Shown: positions 24,487-37,300 of the stretch, one piece after another
Layout: the number at the start of each line of letters is the position of its first letter
How positions within the stretch are numbered: position 1 is the first letter of the stretch
NCBI GenBank assembly: GCA_024734555.1
Contig: JANPWX010000215.1
Location: 1,312,012 to 1,376,011, forward strand
Length of the DNA stretch: 64,000 nucleotides
Direction: 5' to 3'
Source: Trochalopteron elliotii
Lineage: Eukaryota > Chordata > Aves > Passeriformes > Leiothrichidae
Position numbers and translations under genes: made by a program
The notes under the pieces: generated by a model
Databases searched by the model: none
The model's input: the letters and a program-made list of their open reading frames with translations, nothing else
What the model was told of the DNA's origin: nothing

Positions 24487-27400
24487 GGGAATATAAAGGT
24501 AAGAAAAAATGGTATTTGTGGCTTAGAAACCATCTCCCAAAGACAGTGGTTCCCCTATGTTTCTTAAACGTTTTTTTTCCATTTCTTGCATTCTGATTTC
24601 TCACATCTTACATAGCATGCTACAAAATTATTAATAAGAAACACTATGTTCTATTTTGGCTGTCTTAAAAACATTAGCAAAAGATGCCATTTATCATCAT
24701 ATTTCCTATTAAACCTTGGAAGAAAGAGCACACAGCAGTGCATCTTGGAAGTCATAGCTGTGAAGAAAAGCACTTTCTGCTATTTTCTCACTGATTGTAG
24801 CTAATGTTAAAATAATTACTGGTAAAGGGTCTCCCTGCTGTTTGATTGCCAAGTTCCACACTTGCAAGGACTTCAGGTTCTTCCCTATTTGAAACTTTAG
24901 TTGGCTTAGTTCAGGCTATTTTATTTGTCTCTTTGCATGTTTTCAAAATCCCTTAACACCTCAAGCTCCTTTCATCAGAGACTTAGCAAAATTGAAGTCT
25001 TAATGAAGATGCATTGGGAAGGAGCATGTGTATTTCAATGACTTTCTCTTTCTTTAAATAAAAGATAAAAAGGGAGGTTGGTTAGTGCTGATTGAAAGTA
25101 AAGTAGAAGTGTGCTGGCTGTGGACTTTATTCATTGGGCTGGTTTACCACAATCATCCTTTTTACTGGGAGCACTTTGGGAGCAACACTACTCCAGCAAG
25201 AAAGGGTGGCCAAATACTCTTCTAGAAAAACATATAATTGCTGTTTTCTGTCTCAGAGAATATATATATATTGAGGGATTTTTTTTTTTCTATCCAGATG
25301 ACTGTACTGGGGTTCTAGCTCTTCAAATTGAGATTCTTGCTCTTGAAATGGTATCCTTTAAAGTTGCTTTTCTTTGACACTCATTATATGTGTTGCTGCA
25401 AGTTAACTATTAGGAAAAGAGCAAAAAGCTTATCTAAATTAAATAACTAAACAAAAATACAATGATAATATGTGAATCATTAAGCAAAGTCACCAAAGGA
25501 TGTTAGTAATTTTAAGCATCATGCAAAAACAGCATTAAAATTCAGATATGTTTAATAAACACATATGAAGCAAATGTAATTCTCCCTCTCAATTCCTCCC
25601 AAAACTGTGGTCTGTGTTGGGGATGTTCACCCAGTTAACTGCTGTTTGTTCAACATTTCCTTGATCAGGACACTGCTGGGACCATATTGCTTCTTACAGG
25701 AATTCCTGTTAAAACATGAACCACTTAAAAAAACAAAAAAAACCCCAAAAAACCCACTTTTCCTTCCTCTCTAAATCTGTAGGTATTGGTAAATCTCAGT
25801 CACCAACTGTATGAGTCTGGACAATATTACCACTGTTTCTTCCAAGTGGAAAACATGATACTCTATACAAGCTATGACTGGCTTGTACTATCACACACAA
25901 CTCCTTATCACTTTGCACTGTACTGTGTGCACAGCCATGTGACCTTTGGAGTAGCTGTTATTTTTAGGTGAAATATCACCACCTATAGAATGCAATCAGG
26001 ACTACTGATAAAATGTAAAGTAGAAATATAAAGACGGTTGATTATTTTCCATTAGATTTAAACATTTCATTCTATCTTCTGTCTTTTTTCATCATCTCCA
26101 GTGTGATATCCTGGAATGGAGTTCCTGACATGTAATAGAAAGCTGTGTTGAAAACATTAATAGGTCCCTCAGTTCAAGCAGTCCATGTTATCTTAGAAGT
26201 AAATAAAAAGTCTCCTGACCTTTTCATTTTCTTCTGAGACAACAGGCTTGGGAGGAAATATTTTGCCAGCTGTTTTACTTTTAAATTACAATGCCATGAT
26301 TGGTTTCATTTCTGGGTCACCCATAGCAACCATTACAGGAAACCACAAGTACAGTCCATGGTGCATTTAAAACTCTTTTGGGTTAAAGTCCAAGTGCTAT
26401 AATTTATCTGACTTGTTATTTGGGGTTATTTTTTGTTTTACAGAAATCAAATTCACTGCCTTGAAAAATCCTGTTATTTCATTTCAGTGTCTCTCTCTTT
26501 TCAATACGTAATTATATGGGTGCTTGGCACTAAAGAATCAGTTTCTGTGTCTAATAAGAGATTAATCACTGCACTGAGGTAATTCATGTCATGTACATGC
26601 AATCAGCAACCAGAATTATACTTTCAGGGCAAATGAGTCTCAGGTCAATACAGAGATCAACACAATTGAATTCACTTTTGTCCAATGCAGTGGATTTAAT
26701 TTTATTCCAATTTTAATAGTGACCATGAAGTAATCCAGATATCCAGACTATTGTTTGTAGGGGAATCTGTCTGAATCTTATCTAGGAGCATGTAGAACTG
26801 ACTCTTAAGATTCTTGCATCTTCCTATCTACGCGCAATAGATTAACTAATGTTGAAATTAGTGTAATGAACTGTCCTAGAAACAGACATCTGCCTGACTT
26901 CTGTAACTACATTTGAATCCTGCCATTTCCCCTAGACCCAAGTGTCTCTCCTTTAAAGTAGATCTGCTCCTGTTGCTTAAGGCCAGTGACATGGCAGAAT
27001 TTCATGGCTTAATTCCCTTCTTGATGATATGATAGTTTTTATATATTGTGCGTGGGGATCAGACCCTGGCCTGCACTATTTCTCAAACCATATCCAGGCA
27101 GTGACACTGTCCAGATCCTAAACTGGTGCTCAAACCTGCACATTGACCTTATCTAATTTGCTAGTGTAGACACAGCCAACCAAGCCCCATCTCTGTAAGA
27201 CAAATGAAGATGGTAGGTAGGATGGAAGGAAACACAGAAAGAAAAGCAGAGTACATTTGGTCCTAAATTGCATTTAGTGCTGCATTGTCTAACAAAGAGG
27301 AAATACACTGCCATAGACAACCATTATATCACTGGAACCTTAATAAATTTTTTTTTGGAAACAGAGAAAGTGTTTGGATTTCTATCACAAAATGACCCTT

Positions 27401-28862
27401 GATAGAAGATCACAGGAATGATATGAAAACCATGGGAGAAAAAGTAGTTCTTAAAAAAATGTAATACTTATTGATGTCAAATAAGATGACATGAGAGGAT
27501 GTGCTAAATGCTGGTTTTACTTTTTGGTGCTTCATGAAATCTTTAAATACTTTAAACTTACACATTACCCTACTTGTCCCAGATTAACCTCCAATAACAT
27601 TAACTCTGGCTAATGTCTCCATNATGCATGTTTTAGTTAAATTGAGATTGTCCATTTCAAGCAAAGTCCCAATTATGGGACACAAAATGAATTCAGTTCT
27701 TGCTGAAGAAGTAAAAGATTTAACAATAACTTCAAAAAGGAATAGATCAGCAGACCTCAACATAATTTTTCCCATCCCACCAGCTGCCACAGCCGAGCTG
27801 TCCTCTACAAGCCACTTGACAAAGTCTGTCGCTGCAGTTACTGCACTATTTATAGCTGCACTGTTTATGCCTCTACAGTTATAGCAGCGTCAGCACTTTA
27901 ATTATAAACCTTATTATCCAAAGAATTACTACTAAGCAACAAAAAATCACCCTCAGCTGCAAGTTTGGATGTGAAGTGTTCTCAAGTGTAATTTGCACTT
28001 AGGTTGTGGTAGACTGGATTCAGTGCCTGCTGAATACTGGAGGCAAGGGAAAAAGTTGAAAAACTATCATAGATGGATCATTTTCAACATTGTTCAATGC
28101 GAGCAAAGAGTTTCATATGAAAAAATAAAAGAGGACCTTTTTTTCCCTTATGATTTATAATTAAATTTTGTAATGATATTTTTGTAGCAAAAATATTGAT
28201 TTAGTATTAGTGGCATAGTTGAAATGCAACTATATTGAAACTGTTAAGTTAATCTACAGTAATGGAAAGATATTGCACTATAAAGATGTACCATACTTTT
28301 CACTACAAAACACAAACTTTCATACTCCCCATTGCTCAGAAATCTGGACTGAATTTTTCAGTATTTTTTTTCTTTTTTATTTTTTTTTCTACATTTTACC
28401 ATGTGGGAACATTTACAGCTAAAAACAACATAATATTTGATTTTCTACGTATATCTAAAACATTGAGGAACTGATCTATTAAAGAGAACACAAGATCTTT
28501 CCTTATTTCATTCTCTTCAGTGTTCCATGAAGTATTACAAAACCTCCCAAAAAGCATGAACACAAAGAGACACAAATATAGATTAATAAACATAAACACA
28601 TAAGTAGACATACCTTTTTTAACTGATATGCCATGTCTTTATAGCAGATCTATCATCATTATTGATTGGAAAAATTATGTGGCTAATTTTGATATTTTCC
28701 TTCAATATAATCCCACTTAAATTCCCCCTTCTCTGGATATCAAATAACAATAAATGGTTAATTTTTCTTTTCCTGGAATTGTTTCATGATTTGTCTATAG
28801 GCGTCTTTTGTTCACCTTGTCCTGCAGATAGATAGAATTATTCTCCACTGAAATACTACTGA
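24487..28862. other. Unique sequence with candidate conserved noncoding block
   Basis: No gene or transposon recognised over about 4.4 kb. An A-rich AAAAAAACAAAAAAAACCCC tract lies near 25728. A single undetermined base is at 27623. The block 27540-27920 is of even composition and carries ATNATGCAT and TTTAATTATAAA words; it looks more like conserved regulatory DNA than its surroundings, but that is only a texture judgement. A minus-strand frame crosses the undetermined base and has no known domain. Confidence 0.5.
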
Positions 28863-29248
28863 ATGTGTGTGCATGTGTTTCCATGTGAAATAAAACATAA
28901 TTTAGATCAATATTTATTTTATTTTGGCAGGGAATTTGGATTTTGTACATACTGCTGGAACCGTTTTTTCTTTGACGAGCCTCATACTGTGAGATATAAT
29001 CAGGTACAACTCACGCAATGAATGAAGCTGATCTCTATACAATTTTTGAACAGCATGGTTCTGTTCAATTATATAAGACAAGATCAGTTGTGTATGACCT
29101 CCGTGTGAAAGCAGACTATGCTTACTTTAGTGGCAAGAGTTATCCCTTGCCAGTTCTCATATTCCTTCCTAATGTAGTGCCTCTATGCAGAAGTAAATCA
29201 ACAAGAAGAATTTATGAGTTTCCCAAGACAGTATCTCTCACAATATAA
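28863..29248 (+). other. Weak coding-like stretch of unknown nature
   Basis: An ATG at 28863 opens a 52-codon frame ending at a stop at 29019-29021. A second frame starts at 29018 and runs 76 codons to 29248, overlapping the first stop as ATGA. Inside the first frame, TTTTATTTTGGCAG before 28931 and CAG|GTACAA at 29003/29004 look like splice acceptor and donor around a 73-bp open segment (reads EFGFCTYCWNRFFF and on). The second frame begins MNEADLYTIFEQHGSV. I do not recognise either protein. Chance is the leading explanation; a missed small exon or a frameshifted relic is possible. Confidence 0.15.
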
Positions 29249-32089
29249 CCTCACTGCCAGGGATTCAAAGGCAGTAGAGAGTACCCAATTCTCTTCAGAA
29301 GTTTTCTTGCTCGCTTAAACCAAAGATAGATTTTGTGATTTATTTCACTGCATATGTGGAATGTACTGGAACATCACCTGAAATACCATGAAATATGTGA
29401 AAATAAGCACATCCATTATAATCCATATTTAGTGGTCTCCTTGCAGTTTTATTTTCATTCCAATCAGTGTCTCCATGATATTTTAACATGGAGCATTTTA
29501 GCATAAGTGAATTGGAGCTTCATTACCAAGAATTTTGAAAGGCTTCTAGAGAACACTTGGAAGTTCTTTCCTGAAACAGAATTGTATTCAATTGTAGATG
29601 AGTCACTGGAAGGATTCACATCAAGATTTCATGTAATCCAAATTTATTGAAATGACTAGAAAACATTTTTCCCTTTCCTTCTCTGCATTCAACATAACAA
29701 AGAAAATTTCACCAGTAAAAAAGTATAATAAAGAATCTAAACTTAAAATACTCTTTGGGTCATTGTTCAGCTACCAAAAGACACAGATTCCTTCAGTCAC
29801 TGCATTTTCTTTCCTTCATAATATGCCTCTGTGATTGTTTCGAAATTTTGGCTGTGAATTTCAGATCTTAAGTCTCTTTGTGTTACGTCATTAAAGTTAT
29901 TTATTTAAGTTCCATTTATAACTCTATAAAATGCTTTTTCTGTAACGCTGCATACAAAGAAATGTCTTCAGTGTACCTGACAGGACACTTGGAAGACAAA
30001 TGGTGACTTAGAAAGGTTAAAAGAAAGTGAGAGAGTGTTATGCAAAACAGCTATTCACAAAGGGTGAGGTAGCTGAATTTGAAACACTGAAGACTATTGA
30101 ATCATTATGGTGATGGATTGTCTTTGCTATCTACAAATAATACACTGATCCTCTTGCCTAAAATAGTGAGTTTACTATATTTAATCAGCAATAGTGAAGA
30201 ACACTTATCACTATGTCAATCCAAATTAGGTTTCAGAAAATGTCTCTCTGAAAAACAAAAAACCCTATGCACAAGAGAATGAATTGACAAATTTTATTTG
30301 GTGCTTTATCATTGAAAAACAGAACATGTAAGTTCTTAAGTACTCCATCCTCAATAGATAGAGAGGAAAGTCATGGTTTGATTTAGCTACTAGATAACAT
30401 GACAGAGCATTTTTGAAGTCACAGTAGTCCACACTAACAATAAAATAATAAATAAAAAATCTTACTAGTAACTTCTTTAAATATCAAGTGGCAAAATTCT
30501 AAGGAGGAACATAGAAAAGAAAAATACAGAGCTTGTCCTCATTTAGGAACATTTCCAAACAGTCAGTTTCTACACTAAGCTCCCCACGGCTCTCTGGTGA
30601 AAGGGATATCAGACTGAGACATGATGCTGAGGACTCTCTTTATTTTATCTCAAAAGAATTCTGAGTATTAGAAGTGGCACTTTGAAAGAGTATGACCTCT
30701 TTTCAGCCCACATCTTATACTTCACAAATGGAATATCCTTTAAAACATGCACTTCTAGCAGGGTGCTCTAATGGCCTTCGGTACCTTCTTTTAGAGGGAA
30801 CAGTTATGAAAAATATGCTGAGAAAGACTAATTATTCAGGTCTGGAAAACTCACAGAGCAGCCTGAAGGTCGCAGGTTGCCACTAACACCATCCAGCTTT
30901 CCAGCCATTGTGCACAGCCATCCCCACAGAAATACACTGAGTTCTGGTGAAGCTCTGGCCAGACTCCCCAACTTGCACACATACAGCAGCTACATACCCC
31001 AGAAATCACAAGTAGTTGAAGTGCTTGGGAATAAATTGGAAAACAGAGACCCTTGTACTTAAGTCATTCCCAGTGAGACACTGGTTCAAAATTATTGCAA
31101 CAGTGAACCATTAACTTTATGTTGGAAAAATAAAAAACTAATTGCCTCGATCCTGCAACAGGGTAACAGCTATCTATTTGTCTGGAGCGTAAGTAGTGAT
31201 TGCTGGCAAGTTATTTGATTACTTATAAAACCAAACTCTGCCTTTGGACTATGCCACTGCACAGGATCTGGTGTGAAGACCTTATTTTGGGGGAACATAA
31301 GGGCTTGCATTACAGGGTTTTTGCACAGAGATCCAAAAGATCCTGACATCCCACAGGCCCAGGAACCCTGTAGCATAAGCTGTGTCACTGTACACGCTGA
31401 AAACCATTGCCCTAGCCACCCAAAATAGCCAGGTGATTTGTAAATGCTGTAAGATGCCCAGTGTTCAATTTTATTTTGACAAGCTCCATAAAGCTCTCAG
31501 ATATTAGCTCTACTAGGAAGAGGGTGGTTCCACATATAAGATTTCTGATTTAGACACATTTAGGAAGTACCATTATTACACACTTTATTAACTAGTCATT
31601 AAAATCTATTGGTTTTAATGGTTTTAATTAAAAGCTACTGGGTTTCTCTTGAAGGAAAACAAGCAATTCCTGAAAACTCAATGAATCAGATCTCTGTATA
31701 TTATAACTGGAAATTCCACACCTTTCATGTAACAGTGAAATAGATCTTTTATGGTAACTTTCTACCATGTCACACTTACACTGCAGAAAATAATATTCCT
31801 GAATTAATGTAGTCACTGATAGTTCAGGTTATATTACTGAAAATACTAAAATATGTATTACAGGACTGCAGCAAAACAGTAATAAAAATGAATAATTTTA
31901 TTATTCTTTAATTATATTTAAATAATTTTATTTAGGCATTTGATTCAGTTTCATACTAAGTACACCCCAATACTTAAAACACTTGGAAAATTAATTTTTT
32001 TGTAGAAAGAGCATGGTAATGCTTTATTAGAAATTAGCATGGTTATGATTCCCGTAATACTTTTTTCCTATATTCAAAGTATTTTTTTT
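29249..32089. other. Unique sequence, nothing recognised
   Basis: AT-rich sequence with only short scattered frames. No transposon or RNA gene recognised. Confidence 0.6.
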
Positions 32090-32185
32090 CTTAAAAAAAC
32101 CCCAAAAAACAACAACAACAACAACAAAAAAAACCAACAAAAACCAAAATCCAAAAAAATCCCCAAACCAACCCAAAAAAATCAA
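32090..32185. repeat. A-rich low-complexity tract with CAA runs
   Basis: Runs of A broken by C or CAA (ACAACAACAACAACAA near 32109). It yields a lysine/asparagine-rich plus-strand frame (32039..32266) that is not a protein gene. Confidence 0.9.
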
Positions 32186-33894
32186 ACCAGCTTAGAGGTA
32201 GATTTTATTTTTTACTTTCTAATAAAACGCAAGTCAGAAAGGTCTTCAGCACCGAAGGTAACCTAAACATTATTGACATATGCTGTGGGCTTTGACAGGT
32301 AAAATGATGAGATCTTAAGTAACAGATACATTCTCTCTGAAGAGCACTTTATATGGTTTGGCTATCTTCCAAAGAAAAATCACGTAGCCTAGTTAACCCA
32401 TGATACTGACATCTGCCTCTCACAGAAAGCCAAGGGAATCTTGTAAAGGTCACAGTGCTAACTGGCAGAGTAACTGATTAAGACAAGCCTGTAACACACT
32501 GTATTGCACACAACAATATACTGGGAAAATGGAAGAAAAGCAGAGTAACTTCCCTTTCTGCTGTGTGCACACAGATATGCTGCTTTCAGTAAGCAGTGTG
32601 AGTAAAAGTAAATGTGAGTCTTAGCAAAAGGTGAGCTCATATTGGCAAAATGAATTTTTGATATAAGCAGTGCTGGCTTTTTTTCCAACATAATGTCTGG
32701 CAATGAAATGCAAAGTTACATGACATTTACATCACTCAATATTTTAATAAACCTTGATTAAAATTTAATGCTTCAGATTTCTCAGCAATTAAGAATAAAA
32801 GTCAGATAAATCTCAAGGAGAACTAAACGCATAGGTGAGGAGTGGGCAAAGCTGAAATGGAGACTGCCCACTCTCTACTCTTCTGATTCTTCCTCAGCTT
32901 CAGAGCCCTCACTGATAACCTTCCCCATGTTGTTTTATTGTAGCTTAATTCCTGTGGCAGCACCTGTGTCTTACACTGGTACAGGTAAGGACAGCTTCAT
33001 GTCAGGCAAACATAAACAGGGTATGTCAACCACTGCCTTATGTGTGGCAACAAACCCAGAGGGAGATGATGAGCTGTAGTGAGGGTTTCATCCTGTCTGT
33101 ACTAAAATGAAATAGATGACTTGCTATGCCCTGTTACTGCAGAACTAGGCATACTCAGCTGCTAAGCCTTGCCCAGGTAATGAACCTGACAATTCCTTTT
33201 GACCAATGACTTTTAGTCAGAGAAACCGATCAAGACTTCCATCTCATCATACACAAAATCACCTCAAGGTACTTTTCAAGACATCAAGAATGATGTAATC
33301 TTGGACCTCACACTGGTCTGTAACCAACAGGCAACATCAAGAGGCATGGAGAATGGCAGATATACAATACTCTGTAGTATTTCTTACTATTCTTCCCTTG
33401 TCTTTCTTTATCCTATCGACAAGGAATAAAAAGTTTAAATCCTCGAACCAGTAGAAAGCCCAGTATTTTAGTTTTGCCCATTGTACAGCTTCCATTGACC
33501 CAAAGGTAACACCAAATAATAACAGAATGAAAAATTTCAGGAAAAAGGCTTTTTATCTTTTAATCTTCAAATATTTTATGAATTCCCATGCTGTAAGGCA
33601 AGGATAAGGCAAACTGCATTTGTGCAAAAAGTCTCTGAAGATGCATGTGCATTTTTTTCTAATACTGAAAATTTCTTATGAATTGTTTATATTACTACAG
33701 TAATAGAAAGCAGTGTGACACCTTCTGAAAAGGAAAGAAACAGCCCTGTCCCTGAGGACAGAGCTGCCTGGAAAGAAATTGTTATTACATACAGTAGAAT
33801 CTCTTTTACAAAGAAAGAAATGATTTGCTACACTGCAATTTTTAGAAGAAGAAGGAAAATGCTGGTTTAATAAAACCTAAAGTATTAAATACTG
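32186..33894. other. Unique sequence, nothing firmly recognised
   Basis: The segment 32870-33470 is less AT-rich than its surroundings and may be an old unrecognised repeat or conserved DNA. No gene features are seen. Confidence 0.5.
33889..33894. repeat. Left target-site duplication ATACTG
   Basis: First copy of the 6-bp direct repeat made by integration of the LTR to its right. The matching copy is at 34337. Confidence 0.88.
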
Positions 33895-34336
33895 TGTTGA
33901 AGTTTCTCTCGTGGTGGGGGGCTGCTACCAGCTAGCAGTGAATCCCTCCAGACCACAGAAACATCTCGTGTGGGTTCATCAGCTCAGCAGGCTGCTGCGT
34001 GGTTCAGGCTTGGAAGAAGGAAGTGTGCCCTCTCTTGGGTTATAAGGATGTTTATTCAGTGCAGCCATGTGGAAGGGGTTTTGCCAGAACCCCTTCTCAG
34101 CATAGGGGAAGCGTGGTGAGAGAGTGGAGAGAGAGAGCGAGTGGGCGTGGCGTGTCCCCTTTTCCCAGCTCGGGGGCTGGGCAGGGAAACACTGACCCAA
34201 TGGGGAATGGAAGGGGGAGGGGTTACATCAGGAGGATCCACAGGGGTAGGAATGTGGGGGGTGGAAGGAATATACCAAGTACAGACCAATAACAAATACA
34301 ATACAAATTCAAAAACCTGAAACTCGCGTTGCTACA
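33895..34336 (-). mobile_element. Well-preserved solo LTR with 6-bp target duplication (reversed)
   Basis: The element begins TGTTGAAGTTTC and ends GCGTTGCTACA, obeying the TG...CA rule. It is flanked by the exact direct repeat ATACTG (33889-33894 and 34337-34342). A 6-bp duplication is typical of alpha- and betaretrovirus-like (ERVK-class) integration. On the minus strand it starts TGTAGCAACGCGAG, carries a C/G-rich U3, then AATAAA (plus TTTATT at 34051-34056), then about 155 bp to the end. CpG sites remain, for example GCGAGTGGGCGTGGCGTG. No viral gene sequence lies on either side, so homologous recombination between two LTRs has removed the body. Overlapping open frames on both strands are by-products of its GC-rich sequence. 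Confidence 0.88.
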
Positions 34337-34342
34337 ATACTG
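34337..34342. repeat. Right target-site duplication ATACTG
   Basis: Second copy of the 6-bp direct repeat, immediately after the terminal CA of the LTR. Confidence 0.88.
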
Positions 34343-37300
34343 TAATATTATTTTCATCAGTATGGGGCCTTTTGGAATTAACTGCTTCAACTAAGCAAAT
34401 ATTCCTCTGCAGACACATACTTTTTCACTATTTTAATTATATGATCTGTTGGAAATGTGAGTTGAGTCTGGCAGTTCCATGTTCCAACATGTTTGTTTTT
34501 ATAATTCTGCGTTTTATAAGAGAATAAAACAAAGATGTGTGTTTCTAAGCACTAGTTTGCATGACTCACCAGGCACAGTGCAATTTATAGTAGTCTGGCA
34601 TGCTTGACACTGTTAAGAGGTATGGTGGCTCAACCAGTAGGAAAGAAAAAACTATTTTGTCTTGAGGAAATCAGAACAGTTTAGAAGTTTGGGGTTCTTT
34701 AATGTTCAACATCAGCATTTTGCCATTACTTAGGGATGGAAGAACTAAGTAGGATTGAATTAACAGTACAGAAAGAAGCAAAAAAAAGGCCCTTTTGGAG
34801 ACGTCACTGACAGAAGAATTGGCTTATCTCTGACCCGCCTACAACCTGATGCAGAGACATAACCAGACATGATTAGAAGAAAATTACAGCCAGGATTATT
34901 TTAAAGACAATAGTCAGGAGAACAGCAGTATTTTACCTGCTGTTTGCCTGAGACTGAGCCATTATCTGTCAGGACTGCTAAAGTCACTAAGTCCATGGTA
35001 AGCTGAGGAAAAGCCAAGACAACAGTGTCCTGCTACCCACTGAATCCTTTCACTACCAACAAGCTCTAAGAAACAGGTTTGTGGACCCTGTCTTCAGGTC
35101 ACTGACATCAGCTCCAGTCCTTAGACTTTATTATATTGACATAGTTTTTTAACATGCAAAATGAAAGCTGGTCCCTCCAAACAAGTGAGTCTAGCTGATC
35201 TTGGAGCAGTAGTGGCAGGAGCCCAGAAATCATTAGAAAGGCTACCTAATTTCCAAGAAGTCCTCTAACTTATTGTTTGGAATTTACTACTATCTAAAAA
35301 TATAAGTTGATGAATTTTTTTAAGTAACCATTGTAGATATTTATAAAACACAGCACTTTATTGATTTGAATGGGACTGAAGGCAAAAAGATAGACCTGTA
35401 ATCTGAAAGTTAGTAAATTATAAAACTTCACTTATTTGCTGTTTTGGTCCTGCTTATTCACTTTCAGTTCTTGGGGGCAACCTTGATTGTATTATATTTT
35501 CAGACATACTCTATGAAAATGGAAGAGAAGTATGTATATATGAAAACAAGGATCAACTGTAAGGTTTCCAATAATTCAGAATAGAAGATTATTTCAGAGA
35601 GCTGTAAAAAATTATATTGTTTGAGTGAAGCCACAAATCTAACATAATCAAATAATGTGCCTTTTAAGGGTGTAATACTAATGCTGAATGTATGGACTAA
35701 TGGTGTATGTTCTCTGCAACTCTACTATTTACTGAAAAAGGTATAATTCAGTATTTTTCAATAGAGCTAGATTCTCTGTGTACAGAAGTGTCCCATTGAT
35801 TTCGGCATATGAATTAGTAGAGCCATATTAGTCAGGTATCAAAGGGCAATACAGCAAATGGAAAGAAAAACTGAAAAGTGAAATTTTAAACCAAGAAAAT
35901 TGTACATTCAGCGATCAAGGAAAATAAGCTAGAAACACACTTTTTATTATTTAGTTTGGGAAAATAACTATTTTTGATAACTAGAAATTAGAATGTTCCT
36001 GCTTGGGGATTTAGATTTCTACCTCAATTTGGGGTTCTGGATTTCCAGACTTTTAGATATAAATTTTCAAAATGTGGAGGAACTATTCTCTAGTTTACAA
36101 AGCATTTCTAGAAGAAAAATTGAAAATTCACAGAAAAGAAGTAGACCTCCTAGAACTGCTCAGTTTTCAGCAGTTAGAGAATACTAGTCCAAATCTTCAC
36201 TAATGAAAGGGAGAAAGGATTATTAATAGATTTTGACTCATCCAGGAAGAACTTTTTTGCCTACTGGAATTCTGGGGAATGAAAACTAATAATAAAAAAT
36301 CCAAAACAAACAAACAAGCAAAAATAAAAGATTCCTCTCAGTTTTGGAATATCAGAAGTGTAAGGCAAAATCTTAAAGATTTCCTCAGGCATCTCAGAGC
36401 TGCAGGAGAAGCCTCTACATGGCCTTACTGGGAAAAAAGGAATCCTGTACAGAAAAAACATTTATTCTTGCTGGCGTTTAAGATTAATGAGCTGAAGATG
36501 CTCCTGGTTGTCTTCAAAAGATAGCTTGCCCCTCAAACAAGATCACTTCAGGAATTTCCTGTCTCAAAAAAGAGCACTTCCATTTCAGAAAAGCACAACT
36601 TTTCCTACAAAATATAGACAGTGTAATAAAGTACGTTTCTGAGAAGTCTCATATTATTTCTAAAGTCACATATGAGTCCTCAGTTTCAAAGATCTCTCTA
36701 CACATCTGCTGAAGTGACCAAGGTCTATTAAATAGCACCAGTTAGAAAGCTTGTGTTTTAAGGAAATTCAATTCCTGTCTCATAGTAACAAGCAACACAC
36801 TGTGCCAAATGGATGCAGACTTCCAAGAGAAGAGCAGAATATGCATTTTTATCTCTTCATAGTGCAGAATAAGCATTATTATCCTTTCCTATTTATATTT
36901 TCTCCAAGGACTCCCAAACGATTCGTTCATATCAGTTACATGTTGAATATTTTTTCTCATGCATCTGCCAAAAAGATCAAGCTATAGAATACTACTTTCA
37001 CCCATCTAACAACAACTCTTAAACAATGTGATGAACAACAGTTCTCTTCCCTTCACCTTACTTTTGGCAGAGTGCACAGTCTTGCTCCCTTTAATCTGCA
37101 CAGAAGTCCATAAATGAGTGTTCTACAACTTTTGTTTTGTTTTCTGTAAAGCACTAACACTTGGAGTTTTACAACTCTTATGCAACAAAGGTCAAACATA
37201 TCACTCCCTCTTGCTGTGAAATGGAATTAATTCAACTGAAAACTTCTCTAATCCATAAGAGCTTCTCTTTTCTGAATGCAACATCTCTTCACGTCTGAAT

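Noticed and set aside
27060..27190. Segment resembling old hAT-type repeats (GCTAGTGTAGACACAGCC)
   Set aside because: Similarity is too short and remembered too vaguely to support a call without a search.
32039..32266. Lysine/asparagine-rich frame
   Set aside because: Low-complexity A-rich DNA.
32870..33470. Possible old LTR or gene remnant
   Set aside because: Slightly higher GC, but no ends, signals or frames that hold up.
33979..34301. Frames on both strands in a GC-rich block
   Set aside because: They are inside the solo LTR, and three frames overlap one another.
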